Assembly (NCBI GenBank): GCA_017457585.1
Contig: JAFTHD010000148.1
Location: 1-8,848, forward strand
Reading direction: 5' to 3'
Origin: Bacillota bacterium
GTDB lineage: Bacteria > Bacillota_A > Clostridia > Peptostreptococcales > Anaerovoracaceae
Length of the DNA: 8,848 nt
The translations under genes and the position numbers were made by a program. This document shows positions 1-7,208 of this stretch, in pieces; position 1 is the first letter of the stretch; every line of letters starts with the position of its first letter. Under the pieces are notes generated by a model, which saw nothing but the letters and a program-made list of their open reading frames with translations, made no database searches and was not told where the DNA came from.

Positions 1-275
1 CTATAACTCCTGATATGATATCTTCTCATTTCTTCAGTCTCCCATCTGCCACAGGGTTTGGCTCATCTCCTCATCTCGAGGGTGAAGACTTCGCCGTCCT
101 GTCGCCTACTCTATTTCTGTGTTGAAATATCTTTTTATAGCTATGATTATATCCGGCACCGAGTCCGTAATATGGGACTCTTCCCAACGCCACTTGTATT
201 AATTTCAGAACAATATTTCTAATGCTTGTCAGACTTTTGCCCGGTATTAGCATATGAATCCCGCTTATAAAGCGT

Positions 276-305
276 TTGACCTGCAACCTCACACCGCGGT
301 AGACT
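276..305 (+). promoter_or_regulatory. Possible buk promoter (weak)
   Basis: TTGACC (276-281) and TAGACT (300-305) are separated by 18 bases and match the sigma-A boxes at 5/6 and 4/6 positions. Transcription would begin near 312 and leave an untranslated leader of about 79 bases. It is the best pair I found before buk, but it is not strong. Transcription from further upstream is possible, although no ptb gene is seen there. Confidence 0.25.
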
Positions 306-375
306 TTTTCTGTTTTATTTATGTTCAATCTGTGATACATTGTATGTGGTTAATACTAATAAATTCATAAGCATT

Positions 376-382
376 GAAGGAG
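376..382 (+). promoter_or_regulatory. buk ribosome binding site, fixes the start at 391
   Basis: GAAGGAG ends 8 bases before the ATG at 391. A longer in-frame reading from position 340 would add 17 residues (beginning MYVVN) that the kinase family lacks, and it has no ribosome binding site. The start at 391 is therefore preferred. Confidence 0.85.
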
Positions 383-390
383 TAATTCAA

Positions 391-1458
391 ATGGCGGTTA
401 AAAGTTTGATTATCAATCCTGGTTCAACATCGACCAAGATTGCTGTGTATGAAGATACCGAAAAGGTATTCGACAAGACTCTGAGACATCAGATCGAAGA
501 ACTGGCTAAGTATGCTACTATTCCTGATCAGAAGGATTTCAGAAGAGATATCATCATTGAGGCTCTCAAAGAGAACGATATAGACATAAACAGCCTGGAC
601 GTTTGCGTAGGAAGAGGCGGATTCCTCAAGCCTATCCCGGGCGGAACTTATGAAGTAACCGATGACGTATATAACGACCTGCTCGTAGGAAGAACGGGAC
701 AGCACGCTTCAAACCTGGGCGGCGTTCTGGCAAGAGAGATTGCAGACCAGATCGGTGCAAGGGCATTCATCGTTGACCCTGTTGTAGTCGATGAGCTTAT
801 GCCTATCGCAAGGATTTCAGGTCTCAAGGGTATGGACAGAAGATGTATCGTTCACGCCCTCAACCAGAAGGCTGTCGCTAAGAGATATGCGAAGGCAATC
901 GGCAAGCCTTACAACGAGCTCAACCTGATCATCTGCCACCTGGGCGGCGGCGTATCCGTTGCAGCACACGAAAAGGGCAAGATGGTTGAAGTTCCTGACG
1001 CACTGGACGGAGACGGCTGCTTCTCACCTGAGAGAACCGGCGCACTTCCTGTAGGAAGGCTCGTAGACCTTTGCTTCTCAGGAGAATATACAGAGGCCGA
1101 AATCCGCAAGATGCTCGTAGGCAAAGGCGGAATCGCAAGCTATCTTGGAACGAACAACATGATAGAAGTTGACGACAGAATCGAAGCAGGCGACGAAGAA
1201 GCGAAGCTCATCATGGACGCCTTCGTATTCCAGCTTTCAAAGGATATCGGAAGCGCAGCAACCGCCCTCTACGGCAAAGTTGATCAGATCATCCTCACTG
1301 GCGGCATCGCATATGACGAATTCGTCGTTGCAGGCGTCAAGGAACGATGCGAGTGGATCAGCCCTATCACGGTATACCCTGGCGAAGACGAGCTTCAGGC
1401 TCTTGCAGAGGGTGCACTGAGAGTTATAAACGGTGAAGAAGAGGCAATGCCTTATTAA
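391..1458 (+). CDS. buk: Butyrate kinase
   Basis: A 355-residue cytoplasmic kinase of the acetate kinase/butyrate kinase (ASKHA) family. It makes ATP and butyrate from butyryl phosphate and ADP, and works in reverse on butyrate or branched short acids. Visible family motifs: the N-terminal phosphate-binding loop NPGSTSTKIAVYED (9-22); GRGGFLKPIPGGTYEV (74-89); GQHASNLGG (103-111); ICHLGGGVSV (181-190), the second phosphate loop; DGCFSPERTGALP (208-220); and LTGGIAYDE (302-310), the adenosine loop. Length is normal for the family (about 355). In most butyrate-forming clostridia buk sits directly downstream of ptb (phosphate butyryltransferase). Here the preceding 390 bases hold no such gene, so it is transcribed alone or ptb is elsewhere. 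A strong terminator follows. Specificity for butyrate over isobutyrate or propionate cannot be read from sequence. Confidence 0.95.
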   Translation: MAVKSLIINPGSTSTKIAVYEDTEKVFDKTLRHQIEELAKYATIPDQKDFRRDIIIEALKENDIDINSLDVCVGRGGFLKPIPGGTYEVTDDVYNDLLVGRTGQHASNLGGVLAREIADQIGARAFIVDPVVVDELMPIARISGLKGMDRRCIVHALNQKAVAKRYAKAIGKPYNELNLIICHLGGGVSVAAHEKGKMVEVPDALDGDGCFSPERTGALPVGRLVDLCFSGEYTEAEIRKMLVGKGGIASYLGTNNMIEVDDRIEAGDEEAKLIMDAFVFQLSKDIGSAATALYGKVDQIILTGGIAYDEFVVAGVKERCEWISPITVYPGEDELQALAEGALRVINGEEEAMPY

Positions 1459-1489
1459 TTATCCAATCTAATAACTGACTAAATGCTGA

Positions 1490-1533
1490 CAATCGGGAAT
1501 CTGTTACAATGACAGGTTCCCGATTGTTTTTTT
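1490..1533 (+). terminator. Rho-independent terminator of buk
   Basis: Inverted arms CAATCGGGAA and TTCCCGATTG are extended inward by CTGT/ACAG with small bulges, around a short loop, and are followed at once by seven T residues (1527-1533). It begins 31 bases after the buk stop codon and separates buk from the pot operon. Confidence 0.93.
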
Positions 1534-1555
1534 GTCATGATTTTTTACTCATCCA

Positions 1556-1584
1556 TTGACACCGGTGCACCATAAAAGTAATAT
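1556..1584 (+). promoter_or_regulatory. Strong sigma-A promoter of the pot operon
   Basis: TTGACA (1556-1561), a 17-base spacer and TAATAT (1579-1584) form a near-perfect housekeeping promoter. Transcription should start near 1591. The spacer contains two overlapping perfect 8-bp palindromes, CACCGGTG (1560-1567) and GGTGCACC (1564-1571), which could be an operator. Confidence 0.88.
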
Positions 1585-1613
1585 TAGTCTGTCCGTTTTT
1601 TCTCTTTGAAAAT

Positions 1614-1617
1614 GGAG
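1614..1617 (+). promoter_or_regulatory. potA ribosome binding site, points to a TTG start
   Basis: GGAG lies 9 bases before the TTG at 1627. The only in-frame ATG, at 1612, and the TTG at 1606 have no purine-rich site upstream; the preceding bases are a T/C-rich run. Every other complete gene in the window has a clear site, so translation from TTG 1627 (product starting MNNKPIIEL) is the best-supported reading. Confidence 0.6.
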
Positions 1618-1626
1618 ATAAGCGAA

Positions 1627-2667
1627 TTGAACAATAAACCAATCATTGAACTGAAAGATATCTCAAAGAACTTCGGGGAACAGCAGGTTCTCAGAGGAAT
1701 CAATCTCGATATTTACGAGAACGAATTTCTGACGCTTCTCGGACCTTCCGGCTGCGGCAAAACCACCATACTGAGAATCATCGGTGGATTTGAGGAACCG
1801 AGCAACGGCAAAGTTCTCTTTAACGGAATGGACATCGCGAAACTCCCGCCATACAAACGGGAAGTCAACACCGTATTTCAGAAATACGCCCTCTTCCCCT
1901 TCCTTAACGTGTACGACAACGTTGCCTTTGGCCTTAAACTGAAGGGTCTGGAGGAGGAAATCGTCTCTCAGAAAGTCTCCCGTATGCTTTCCATGGTGGG
2001 CCTCGCAGGATATGAAAAACGCGACGTCACAAGTCTATCTGGCGGCCAGCAGCAGCGAGTCGCAATCGCCCGCGCTCTCATAAACGAACCGAAGGTCCTT
2101 TTGCTCGACGAGCCTCTCGGCGCCCTCGACGCAAAGCTGAGAAAGGACATGCAGATAGAGCTTAAGAAGATACAGAAGGAAGTGGGCATCACCTTCGTGT
2201 TCGTCACCCACGACCAGGAGGAGGCCCTCTCCATGTCAGACACCATCGTAGTATTAAACGATGGAATCATACAGCAGATCGGTACACCGATCGATATCTA
2301 CAACGAACCTGAGAAGAGATTCGTTGCGGAGTTCATAGGCGAGTCCAACATAATACCAGGCAATATGCTGAAGGACTGCCTCGTTAAATTCGACGACATC
2401 GAGTGGGAATGTGTGGACAAAGGGTTCAGGCCCAACGAAGAGATTGAAGTCGTCCTAAGACCGGAGGATCTGGACGTGGTTTCTCTCAGTGAGGCCAAGG
2501 TTACCGGCAGGATCGTTTCAAAGGTGTTCATGGGTGTTCACTACGAGTACTTCGTGGAGACGAAATACAGGAACTATCAGGTGCACACCACCGAGGACTA
2601 TCAGGTGGGCTCCGAAATCGGTCTTACCATCGATCCGTACGATATTCAGGTAATGCATATCAGCTAA
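1627..2667 (+). CDS. potA: Spermidine/putrescine ABC transporter ATP-binding protein PotA
   Basis: The cytoplasmic ATPase that powers polyamine uptake through the PotB/PotC channel. With the TTG start it has 346 residues. ABC ATPase landmarks in order: Walker A GPSGCGKT (39-46), Q-loop VFQKYALFP (83-91), signature LSGGQQQR (137-144), Walker B LLLDEP (158-163), D-loop GALD (165-168) and switch histidine in VTHDQEEA (H195). The [10 protein letters not shown] linker (237-246) leads to a C-terminal TOBE-type domain with RPEDLDVV near 290, as in the PotA/MalK/CysA class. The gene is first in the operon, 16 bases ahead of potB, behind a near-consensus promoter. Starts at 1612 (ATG, +5 residues) or 1606 (TTG, +7) are possible but lack a ribosome binding site. 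Family assignment is secure; polyamine specificity rests on the neighbouring PotB and PotCD. Confidence 0.95.
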   Translation: MNNKPIIELKDISKNFGEQQVLRGINLDIYENEFLTLLGPSGCGKTTILRIIGGFEEPSNGKVLFNGMDIAKLPPYKREVNTVFQKYALFPFLNVYDNVAFGLKLKGLEEEIVSQKVSRMLSMVGLAGYEKRDVTSLSGGQQQRVAIARALINEPKVLLLDEPLGALDAKLRKDMQIELKKIQKEVGITFVFVTHDQEEALSMSDTIVVLNDGIIQQIGTPIDIYNEPEKRFVAEFIGESNIIPGNMLKDCLVKFDDIEWECVDKGFRPNEEIEVVLRPEDLDVVSLSEAKVTGRIVSKVFMGVHYEYFVETKYRNYQVHTTEDYQVGSEIGLTIDPYDIQVMHIS

Positions 2668-2683
2668 ACAGGAGATACGTTTC

Positions 2684-3514
2684 ATGAAACATTTCAGGGG
2701 ACTCGCATATCCGTATGCAGCATGGTCCTTCGCGCTGATCGTGCTGCCTCTGCTCCTGATAGTGCTCTATTCCATCACTGCAGGAGACAACTCCCTCGTG
2801 ACAATTCATTTTACCCTGGACAACTTCAGAAAGATCGGCGACCCGGTCTATCTGAACGTCTTTGTAAAATCCGCAGAAATCGGCCTCATCGTTACCGGGG
2901 TCTGTTTGCTGATGGCATATCCCCTCGCCTACATCATCACCTGGTTTAACGATGAGATGCAGAGTATCCTCATCCTTGTCGTTACAATTCCTATGTGGAT
3001 CAATACACTGCTTAGAACGTATGCATGGATCAGTCTGCTGTCAGACAACGGGCTCATAAGTCAGCTCTTTGCAAAGTTTGGCTTTGATGCTCCTTCCATG
3101 ATGTACACAAACTTTGCAGTAATCATCGGTCTCGTGTGCGATCTTTTGCCGTTTATGGTGATACCGATTCACACGTCCCTCACCAAAATGGATTACTCCC
3201 TGGTTGAGGCCGCAAGAGACCTGGGCGCCAACAACTTCCAGACTTTCAGAATCATAATCCTGAAGCTGTCCCTTCCCGGAATCATCAACGGCGTCACCCT
3301 CGTCTTCCTGTGTTCCATCTCCAGTTTCGTAGTTCCCGTACTTTTGGGCGGTCGCCAGTACATGCTCATCGGAAACCTGATCGAAAATCAGTTCATCTCC
3401 ATAGGAAACTGGAACTTTGGAAGCGCAATATCCGTACTCCTTGCCATTGCCATACTTCTGATCATGAGCCTTATGAGGCGCATCGATCCTGAGGAGAAAG
3501 GAGCGGACGGATGA
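2684..3514 (+). CDS. potB: Spermidine/putrescine ABC transporter permease PotB
   Basis: An integral membrane protein of 276 residues, the usual length, forming half of the polyamine channel. About six hydrophobic segments are visible near residues 12-32, 63-87, 95-120, 143-163, 203-222 and 246-265. The cytoplasmic EAA loop that docks on PotA is clear: VEAARDLGANNFQTF followed by LPGI (174-200). IPMWINTLLRTYAW (102-115) is a typical PotB stretch. The ATG at 2684 has AGGAG (2670-2674) 9 bases upstream. The 3' end overlaps the start of potCD by four bases (ATGA), a sign of translational coupling within one transcript. Confidence 0.94.
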   Translation: MKHFRGLAYPYAAWSFALIVLPLLLIVLYSITAGDNSLVTIHFTLDNFRKIGDPVYLNVFVKSAEIGLIVTGVCLLMAYPLAYIITWFNDEMQSILILVVTIPMWINTLLRTYAWISLLSDNGLISQLFAKFGFDAPSMMYTNFAVIIGLVCDLLPFMVIPIHTSLTKMDYSLVEAARDLGANNFQTFRIIILKLSLPGIINGVTLVFLCSISSFVVPVLLGGRQYMLIGNLIENQFISIGNWNFGSAISVLLAIAILLIMSLMRRIDPEEKGADG

Positions 3515-5409
3515 TGAGCGCAAAGAAGATCTCACTGGAGCCGAAGCTCTACATTGCCTTTTGCTTTGTATTCTTCTATCTGCCTATCGCGGTCACCATG
3601 TTTTTCTCCTTCAATCAGTCCAAGTCCCTCACCCACTTTACGGGATTTTCACTTCACTGGTACGGAAGACTGATTCACGATCAAAACATTCTGGCTGCGG
3701 TTTACGTGTCCATCAGCATCGCTATTTTTGCCACGATTGCCTCCACAGTTCTCGGCACCATCACGGCCATTGGTCTTTCAAAGAGCCGGAGGCTTCTCAA
3801 AGAGGCACTACTTAACATCAATAACGTACCGATCATGAATCCGGACATCGTGACGGCGATAAGCCTCATGATACTCTTTACATCGGCCGGACTTCAGCGC
3901 GGATACATGACTATGCTTCTCGCACATATTGCATTCTGCACGCCTTTTGTAATAACGAGCGTCTATCCTAAGGTCAGGAGCATGGATCAGAATCTGGCCG
4001 ACGTTGCCATGGATCTTGGAGCTACGCCGTTTCAGGCTCTTACAAAGGTTGTGGTTCCCCTCCTGAAACCGGGGATCTTTGCCGGCATGCTCCTTTCCTT
4101 CACCATGTCCCTGGACGATTTCGTCGTTTCATATTTCGTGACGGGAAACGGTGTTGCAAACATCTCCATACTCGTCTACAACATGACGAAGAGACTGAAT
4201 CCTACGATAAACGCCCTCTCCACCCTGCTCATAATCGCAGTTACCATCGGCATGATCGGCGTAAACCTCTGGCCCGTAATCAGGGACAAATATGGTAAGT
4301 CACGAACAGGTAAATTCAATCACAGCTCCGGCAGAGGAAAGGGAACGCGCAGACTAATCGCAGCACTCTCCGGAATTGCCGCAATCGCTGTCGCTGTCGT
4401 TTTTGCCACCCAGTTTTCGAGTCTATCCGGCAAACCGACCCTGAAAGTGTTCAACAGCGGCGAATACATCGATCTCGATCTGGTCGCACAGTTTGAGGAA
4501 GAGTACGACTGCGACGTAGTCTACGAGACCTTTGATTCAAACGAATCCATGTACACGAAGATTCAGAGCGGCTCCACCTACGATATACTCGTGCCGTCAG
4601 ACTACATGATCGAGCGGCTGATCGACGAAGAATACCTTAAGAAAATCGACTGGCGTCAGATAAAAAACAAGGCCGCCATCATTCCGGAGCTGATAAACGA
4701 CAATGCATACGACCCGGGCTCGGAATTTTCCGTGCCGTACTACTGGGGCTGCGTGGGTATACTTTACGATAAAAATGTGGTCGATCCAGAAGACCTTGAG
4801 GCTGGCTGGGACATACTCATGAACACCAAGTACAAAGGTCAGGTCTACATGTACGACTCCGAGCGTGACTCCTTCATGGTCGCGCTTAAAGCCCTCGGTT
4901 ACTCCATGAACACCACCGATAAGAAGGAGCTCAACGAGGCCTACCAGTGGCTTACAAAGCAGTGCGATCTCATGAACCCTGTATACGTGGGCGATGATGT
5001 GATGGACAACATGATATCCGGCAACAAGGCCATGGCCGTAGTCTACTCAGGCGATGCCGCCTACATAATCGATGAAAACGATGATATGGACTTCTTCGTT
5101 CCGAAGCAAGGCACCAACCAGTGGTACGATGCGATGGTTATAACAAAGCACTGCAGGAACACAGAGCTTGCCACCACCTTCATCGACTACTTCCTGAGGG
5201 AGGATGTAGCCGTACAGAATACCGAATACATCGGATATGACAGCGCCGTAAAATCCGTGTACGAATATTTCAGAGATGAGGAATATGCAGGGAATTCAGG
5301 CTGTGCTCCCGACTCCGATAATTCTCTCAATGAGGTATTCCACAAACAGGAACAGGACATCAAGGTCTACACCGCAAACCTTTGGACGAAGGTCAAATCC
5401 CGCAAGTAA
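3511..5409 (+). CDS. potCD: Fused polyamine permease and substrate-binding protein PotCD
   Basis: A 632-residue fusion of two normally separate transporter subunits. Residues 1 to about 260 are a PotC permease with about six membrane segments and the EAA loop LADVAMDLGATPFQAL...LLKPGI (162-189). A basic linker (259-281) leads to one extra hydrophobic helix (282-301). Residues 309-632 are a PotD-like binding domain: VFNSGEYID (313-321), ESMYTKIQSG (345-354), SVPYYWG (407-413), QWYDAMVI (537-544) and a LATTFIDYFLRED C-terminal lobe. The layout implies both permease ends face the cytoplasm, the added helix crosses the membrane, and the binding domain is tethered outside, replacing a lipoprotein. 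No lipobox Cys is present. AAAGGAG (3497-3503) sits 7 bases before ATG 3511; ATG 3514 is an alternative. The reading frame is unbroken across the junction, so this is a real fusion rather than a missed stop in my reading. In the usual NWGEY ligand motif the Trp is Ser (S315). Confidence 0.93.
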   Translation: MMSAKKISLEPKLYIAFCFVFFYLPIAVTMFFSFNQSKSLTHFTGFSLHWYGRLIHDQNILAAVYVSISIAIFATIASTVLGTITAIGLSKSRRLLKEALLNINNVPIMNPDIVTAISLMILFTSAGLQRGYMTMLLAHIAFCTPFVITSVYPKVRSMDQNLADVAMDLGATPFQALTKVVVPLLKPGIFAGMLLSFTMSLDDFVVSYFVTGNGVANISILVYNMTKRLNPTINALSTLLIIAVTIGMIGVNLWPVIRDKYGKSRTGKFNHSSGRGKGTRRLIAALSGIAAIAVAVVFATQFSSLSGKPTLKVFNSGEYIDLDLVAQFEEEYDCDVVYETFDSNESMYTKIQSGSTYDILVPSDYMIERLIDEEYLKKIDWRQIKNKAAIIPELINDNAYDPGSEFSVPYYWGCVGILYDKNVVDPEDLEAGWDILMNTKYKGQVYMYDSERDSFMVALKALGYSMNTTDKKELNEAYQWLTKQCDLMNPVYVGDDVMDNMISGNKAMAVVYSGDAAYIIDENDDMDFFVPKQGTNQWYDAMVITKHCRNTELATTFIDYFLREDVAVQNTEYIGYDSAVKSVYEYFRDEEYAGNSGCAPDSDNSLNEVFHKQEQDIKVYTANLWTKVKSRK

Positions 5410-5469
5410 GTCGCGAAAGCAGACTCTGTCATCACTCCACAAGTCAATCCATGTCATAGTTCATAAAAC

Positions 5470-5507
5470 CATATTACGTTGCATAATGCATAATATGAAG
5501 CTTTTTT
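5470..5507 (+). terminator. Possible pot operon terminator, AT-rich hairpin
   Basis: CATATTA (5470-5476) pairs with TAATATG (5491-5497), with an inner TGCAT/ATGCA, and six T residues follow at 5502-5507. The five bases (GAAGC) between stem and T-run and the low GC content make it a weak candidate. Confidence 0.35.
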
Positions 5508-5513
5508 CACTTC

Positions 5514-5549
5514 TCCCCGGCACACCCCGCCGGGGAATTTGTATTGTTG
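5514..5549 (+). terminator. Possible pot operon terminator, GC-rich hairpin
   Basis: TCCCCGGC (5514-5521) and GCCGGGGA (5529-5536) form a perfect 8-bp stem with a 7-base loop, followed by the T-rich but interrupted ATTTGTATTGTT. It is the more stable of two hairpins after potCD. Its right arm ends two bases before the -35 box of the gltA promoter, so it may also insulate that promoter. Confidence 0.5.
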
Positions 5550-5567
5550 CTCAGAATATGGTATAAT
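5539..5567 (+). promoter_or_regulatory. gltA promoter, extended -10
   Basis: TATAAT (5562-5567) is an exact -10 box preceded by TGG, giving the extended TG-N-TATAAT form. The -35 position (TTGTAT, 5539-5544) is 17 bases away and weak, as extended -10 promoters tolerate. Transcription should start near 5574, leaving a leader of about 44 bases. Confidence 0.8.
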
Positions 5568-5602
5568 TTTTGTGCTATGTTTATTCTTATCACGTAAACA
5601 TG

Positions 5603-5610
5603 AAAGGAGG
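5603..5610 (+). promoter_or_regulatory. gltA ribosome binding site, fixes the start at 5618
   Basis: AAAGGAGG is 7 bases before ATG 5618. The upstream in-frame ATG at 5600 overlaps this site and the next one upstream, at 5570, lies within or before the likely transcription start, so both can be set aside. GTG 5615 is adjacent but too close. Confidence 0.85.
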
Positions 5611-5617
5611 TATAGTG

Positions 5618-7099
5618 ATGACTGATGAAAAAGAAAAGAGAAGACAGAACAGAGAACAGAGACGACAGATCAGACAGTCAGTCAGAGACTCCGCAAGAAT
5701 CGAATTAAAGAATCAGATACGAGCAGCAAGACAGGAAAACTTTTTTGACAGCAGCGCTGCATTGATCCAGGAGCGAGACTATATCGAAACAGAAGTATAT
5801 TCACAGTATGACGTTAAGCGTGGACTCAGAAACGCCAACGGCACAGGCGTGCTTGTAGGGCTTACCAAAGTCGGTGAGGTAAACGGATACGAAACGGATG
5901 ACGAAGGCAACAAGATTCCAATCGAAGGTAAACTCTATTACAGAGGCTACAGCATAGAGGATCTGGTAAACAGTTGTATTGCAGAGGACAGGTTCGGATT
6001 TGAGGAGATTACTTACCTTCTCATCTTCGGCGAACTGCCGAGTAGAGACGAACTTGACGCCTTTACAAAATTCCTCGGCAATAAACGTGAGTTGCCGCAG
6101 GGTTTTGCAAGGGATATGATCCTGACGGCGCCTTCCAGCAACATCATGAACAAGCTGGCGAGAAGCGTGCTTGCCCTCTACACTTACGATGACAAGGCTG
6201 ATGACATCTCAATTGCCAACGTGCTCAGGCAGTCCATCGACCTTATCGGTTACTTCCCTGCTCTGATTTCATACGCATATCAGGCAAAGCGCGCTTATTA
6301 CGACAATGACAGCCTTCACCTGAACAATCCCCTTCCTGATCTGAGCACCTCGGAGAACATTCTCAGAATGCTTAGAAGCTCCGGAGAGTACACGGATCTT
6401 GAGGCTAAGCTTCTTGACATCTGCATGATACTGCACATGGAACACGGCGGTGGTAACAACTCATCCTTCACCACTCACCTGATATCCTCCTCCGGTACGG
6501 ATACCTATGCTACGATCGCTGCTGCCATCGGATCCCTTAAGGGACCGAGACACGGCGGTGCCAACGTCAAAGTCATCCAGATGCTGGACGACCTTAAATC
6601 CAACGTCAAGGACTACACCAACAAGCAGCAGGTGGACAATTACCTGAGGAAGGTACTGAGAAAAGAAGCCAACGATGGCACCGGCCTCATATACGGAATG
6701 GGACACGCCATCTACACCAAATCGGATCCGCGAGCAGTCGTTCTCAAAAAAATGGCAAAGCAGCTTGCAGAAGGAAACGACTTCAACGAGACCTTCGAGC
6801 TCTGCAACTACATCGAGCAGAGGACGCCTGAACTGATGGCAGAAGTCAGAGGGCGCGAGACGCCAATGTGCGCTAACGTAGACCTGTACTCAGGCTTCGT
6901 TTACACAGCGCTCGGGATCCCTGAAGAGTTCGCAACGCCGCTCTTCGCTGCAGCGAGAATATGTGGATGGTGCGCTCACAGAATTGAAGAGCTGAGTAAC
7001 GGCAGCAAGCTCATGAGACCTGCATACAAGTCGGTCATGAGCCCTCGCCCATACCTCAGCATAGACAATAGAATCACGACAGTTAGCTTAATTGATTAA
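5618..7099 (+). CDS. gltA: Citrate synthase (si-type, citrate/2-methylcitrate synthase family)
   Basis: Condenses acetyl-CoA with oxaloacetate to citrate in the cytoplasm, feeding 2-oxoglutarate and glutamate synthesis in an anaerobe. The 493-residue product carries the family's catalytic set: H276 in MEHGGGNN, H312 in LKGPRHGGAN, H363 in GMGHAIYTKSDPR with R372, D422 in NVDLYSGFVY, and R455 in WCAHRIEE. The first three correspond to H238, H274 and H320 of the pig enzyme and D422 to D375 (alignment from memory). The core begins near VKRGLRN (67-73). Before it, residues 1-41 form an extension rich in Arg, Gln and Lys, mostly without hydrophobics, absent from the clostridial homologues I recall (about 450 residues). 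It is not a signal peptide. Use of propionyl-CoA (2-methylcitrate) cannot be excluded, though no prp genes are nearby. It is a single-gene unit with its own promoter and terminator. Confidence 0.95.
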   Translation: MTDEKEKRRQNREQRRQIRQSVRDSARIELKNQIRAARQENFFDSSAALIQERDYIETEVYSQYDVKRGLRNANGTGVLVGLTKVGEVNGYETDDEGNKIPIEGKLYYRGYSIEDLVNSCIAEDRFGFEEITYLLIFGELPSRDELDAFTKFLGNKRELPQGFARDMILTAPSSNIMNKLARSVLALYTYDDKADDISIANVLRQSIDLIGYFPALISYAYQAKRAYYDNDSLHLNNPLPDLSTSENILRMLRSSGEYTDLEAKLLDICMILHMEHGGGNNSSFTTHLISSSGTDTYATIAAAIGSLKGPRHGGANVKVIQMLDDLKSNVKDYTNKQQVDNYLRKVLRKEANDGTGLIYGMGHAIYTKSDPRAVVLKKMAKQLAEGNDFNETFELCNYIEQRTPELMAEVRGRETPMCANVDLYSGFVYTALGIPEEFATPLFAAARICGWCAHRIEELSNGSKLMRPAYKSVMSPRPYLSIDNRITTVSLID

Positions 7100-7132
7100 T
7101 AAGAATAAACAGGCTATCGGACAAAATACGTG

Positions 7133-7182
7133 AAAAAGCCGTCACTGGCGTTGGAGACTCAACGACTGTGGCGGCTTTTTTT
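7133..7182 (+). terminator. Rho-independent terminator of gltA
   Basis: AAAAAGCCGTCAC pairs with GTGGCGGCTTTTT (one G-T wobble), and an inner stem CGTTG/CAACG closes a 6-base GAGACT loop. Seven T residues (7176-7182) end it. The A-run on the left arm pairs with the T-run, so the hairpin could also work for transcription arriving from the right. Confidence 0.93.
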
Positions 7183-7208
7183 CATAAAACAGATGATGCG
7201 GATGTGTT

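Larger units (their letters stand above)
1..390. other. Intergenic region, no convincing gene
   Basis: I find no supported gene in these 390 bases. The longest open frame, minus strand 340 to 71 (89 codons), has no recognisable motif, no clear ribosome binding site and a basic, low-information product, so I treat it as chance. A perfect 6-bp inverted repeat (GAGTCC/GGACTC, 8-base loop) lies at 161-180 with no T-run after it. On the minus strand an AGGAG at 7-11 sits 6 bases from the window edge, at the right place to serve a start codon just outside. That would make this the control region between a leftward gene and buk. Minus-strand TATAAT occurs at 151-146 but has no good -35 box at the right distance. 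Confidence 0.5.

Noticed and set aside
71..340. Minus-strand open frame of 89 codons as a gene
   Set aside because: No motif, no ribosome binding site and an atypical basic product; kept only as a comment on the intergenic region.
1534..1611. A riboswitch before potA
   Set aside because: The expected leader is only about 20-36 bases, too short for a riboswitch, and no terminator lies between promoter and gene.
3041..3535. Minus-strand open frame of 164 codons inside potB
   Set aside because: It is antisense to a gene with clear PotB motifs; its product has no recognisable domain.
5276..5566. Open frame of 96 codons overlapping the end of potCD
   Set aside because: It lies mostly in another frame of potCD and then crosses two hairpins and the gltA promoter; no ribosome binding site.
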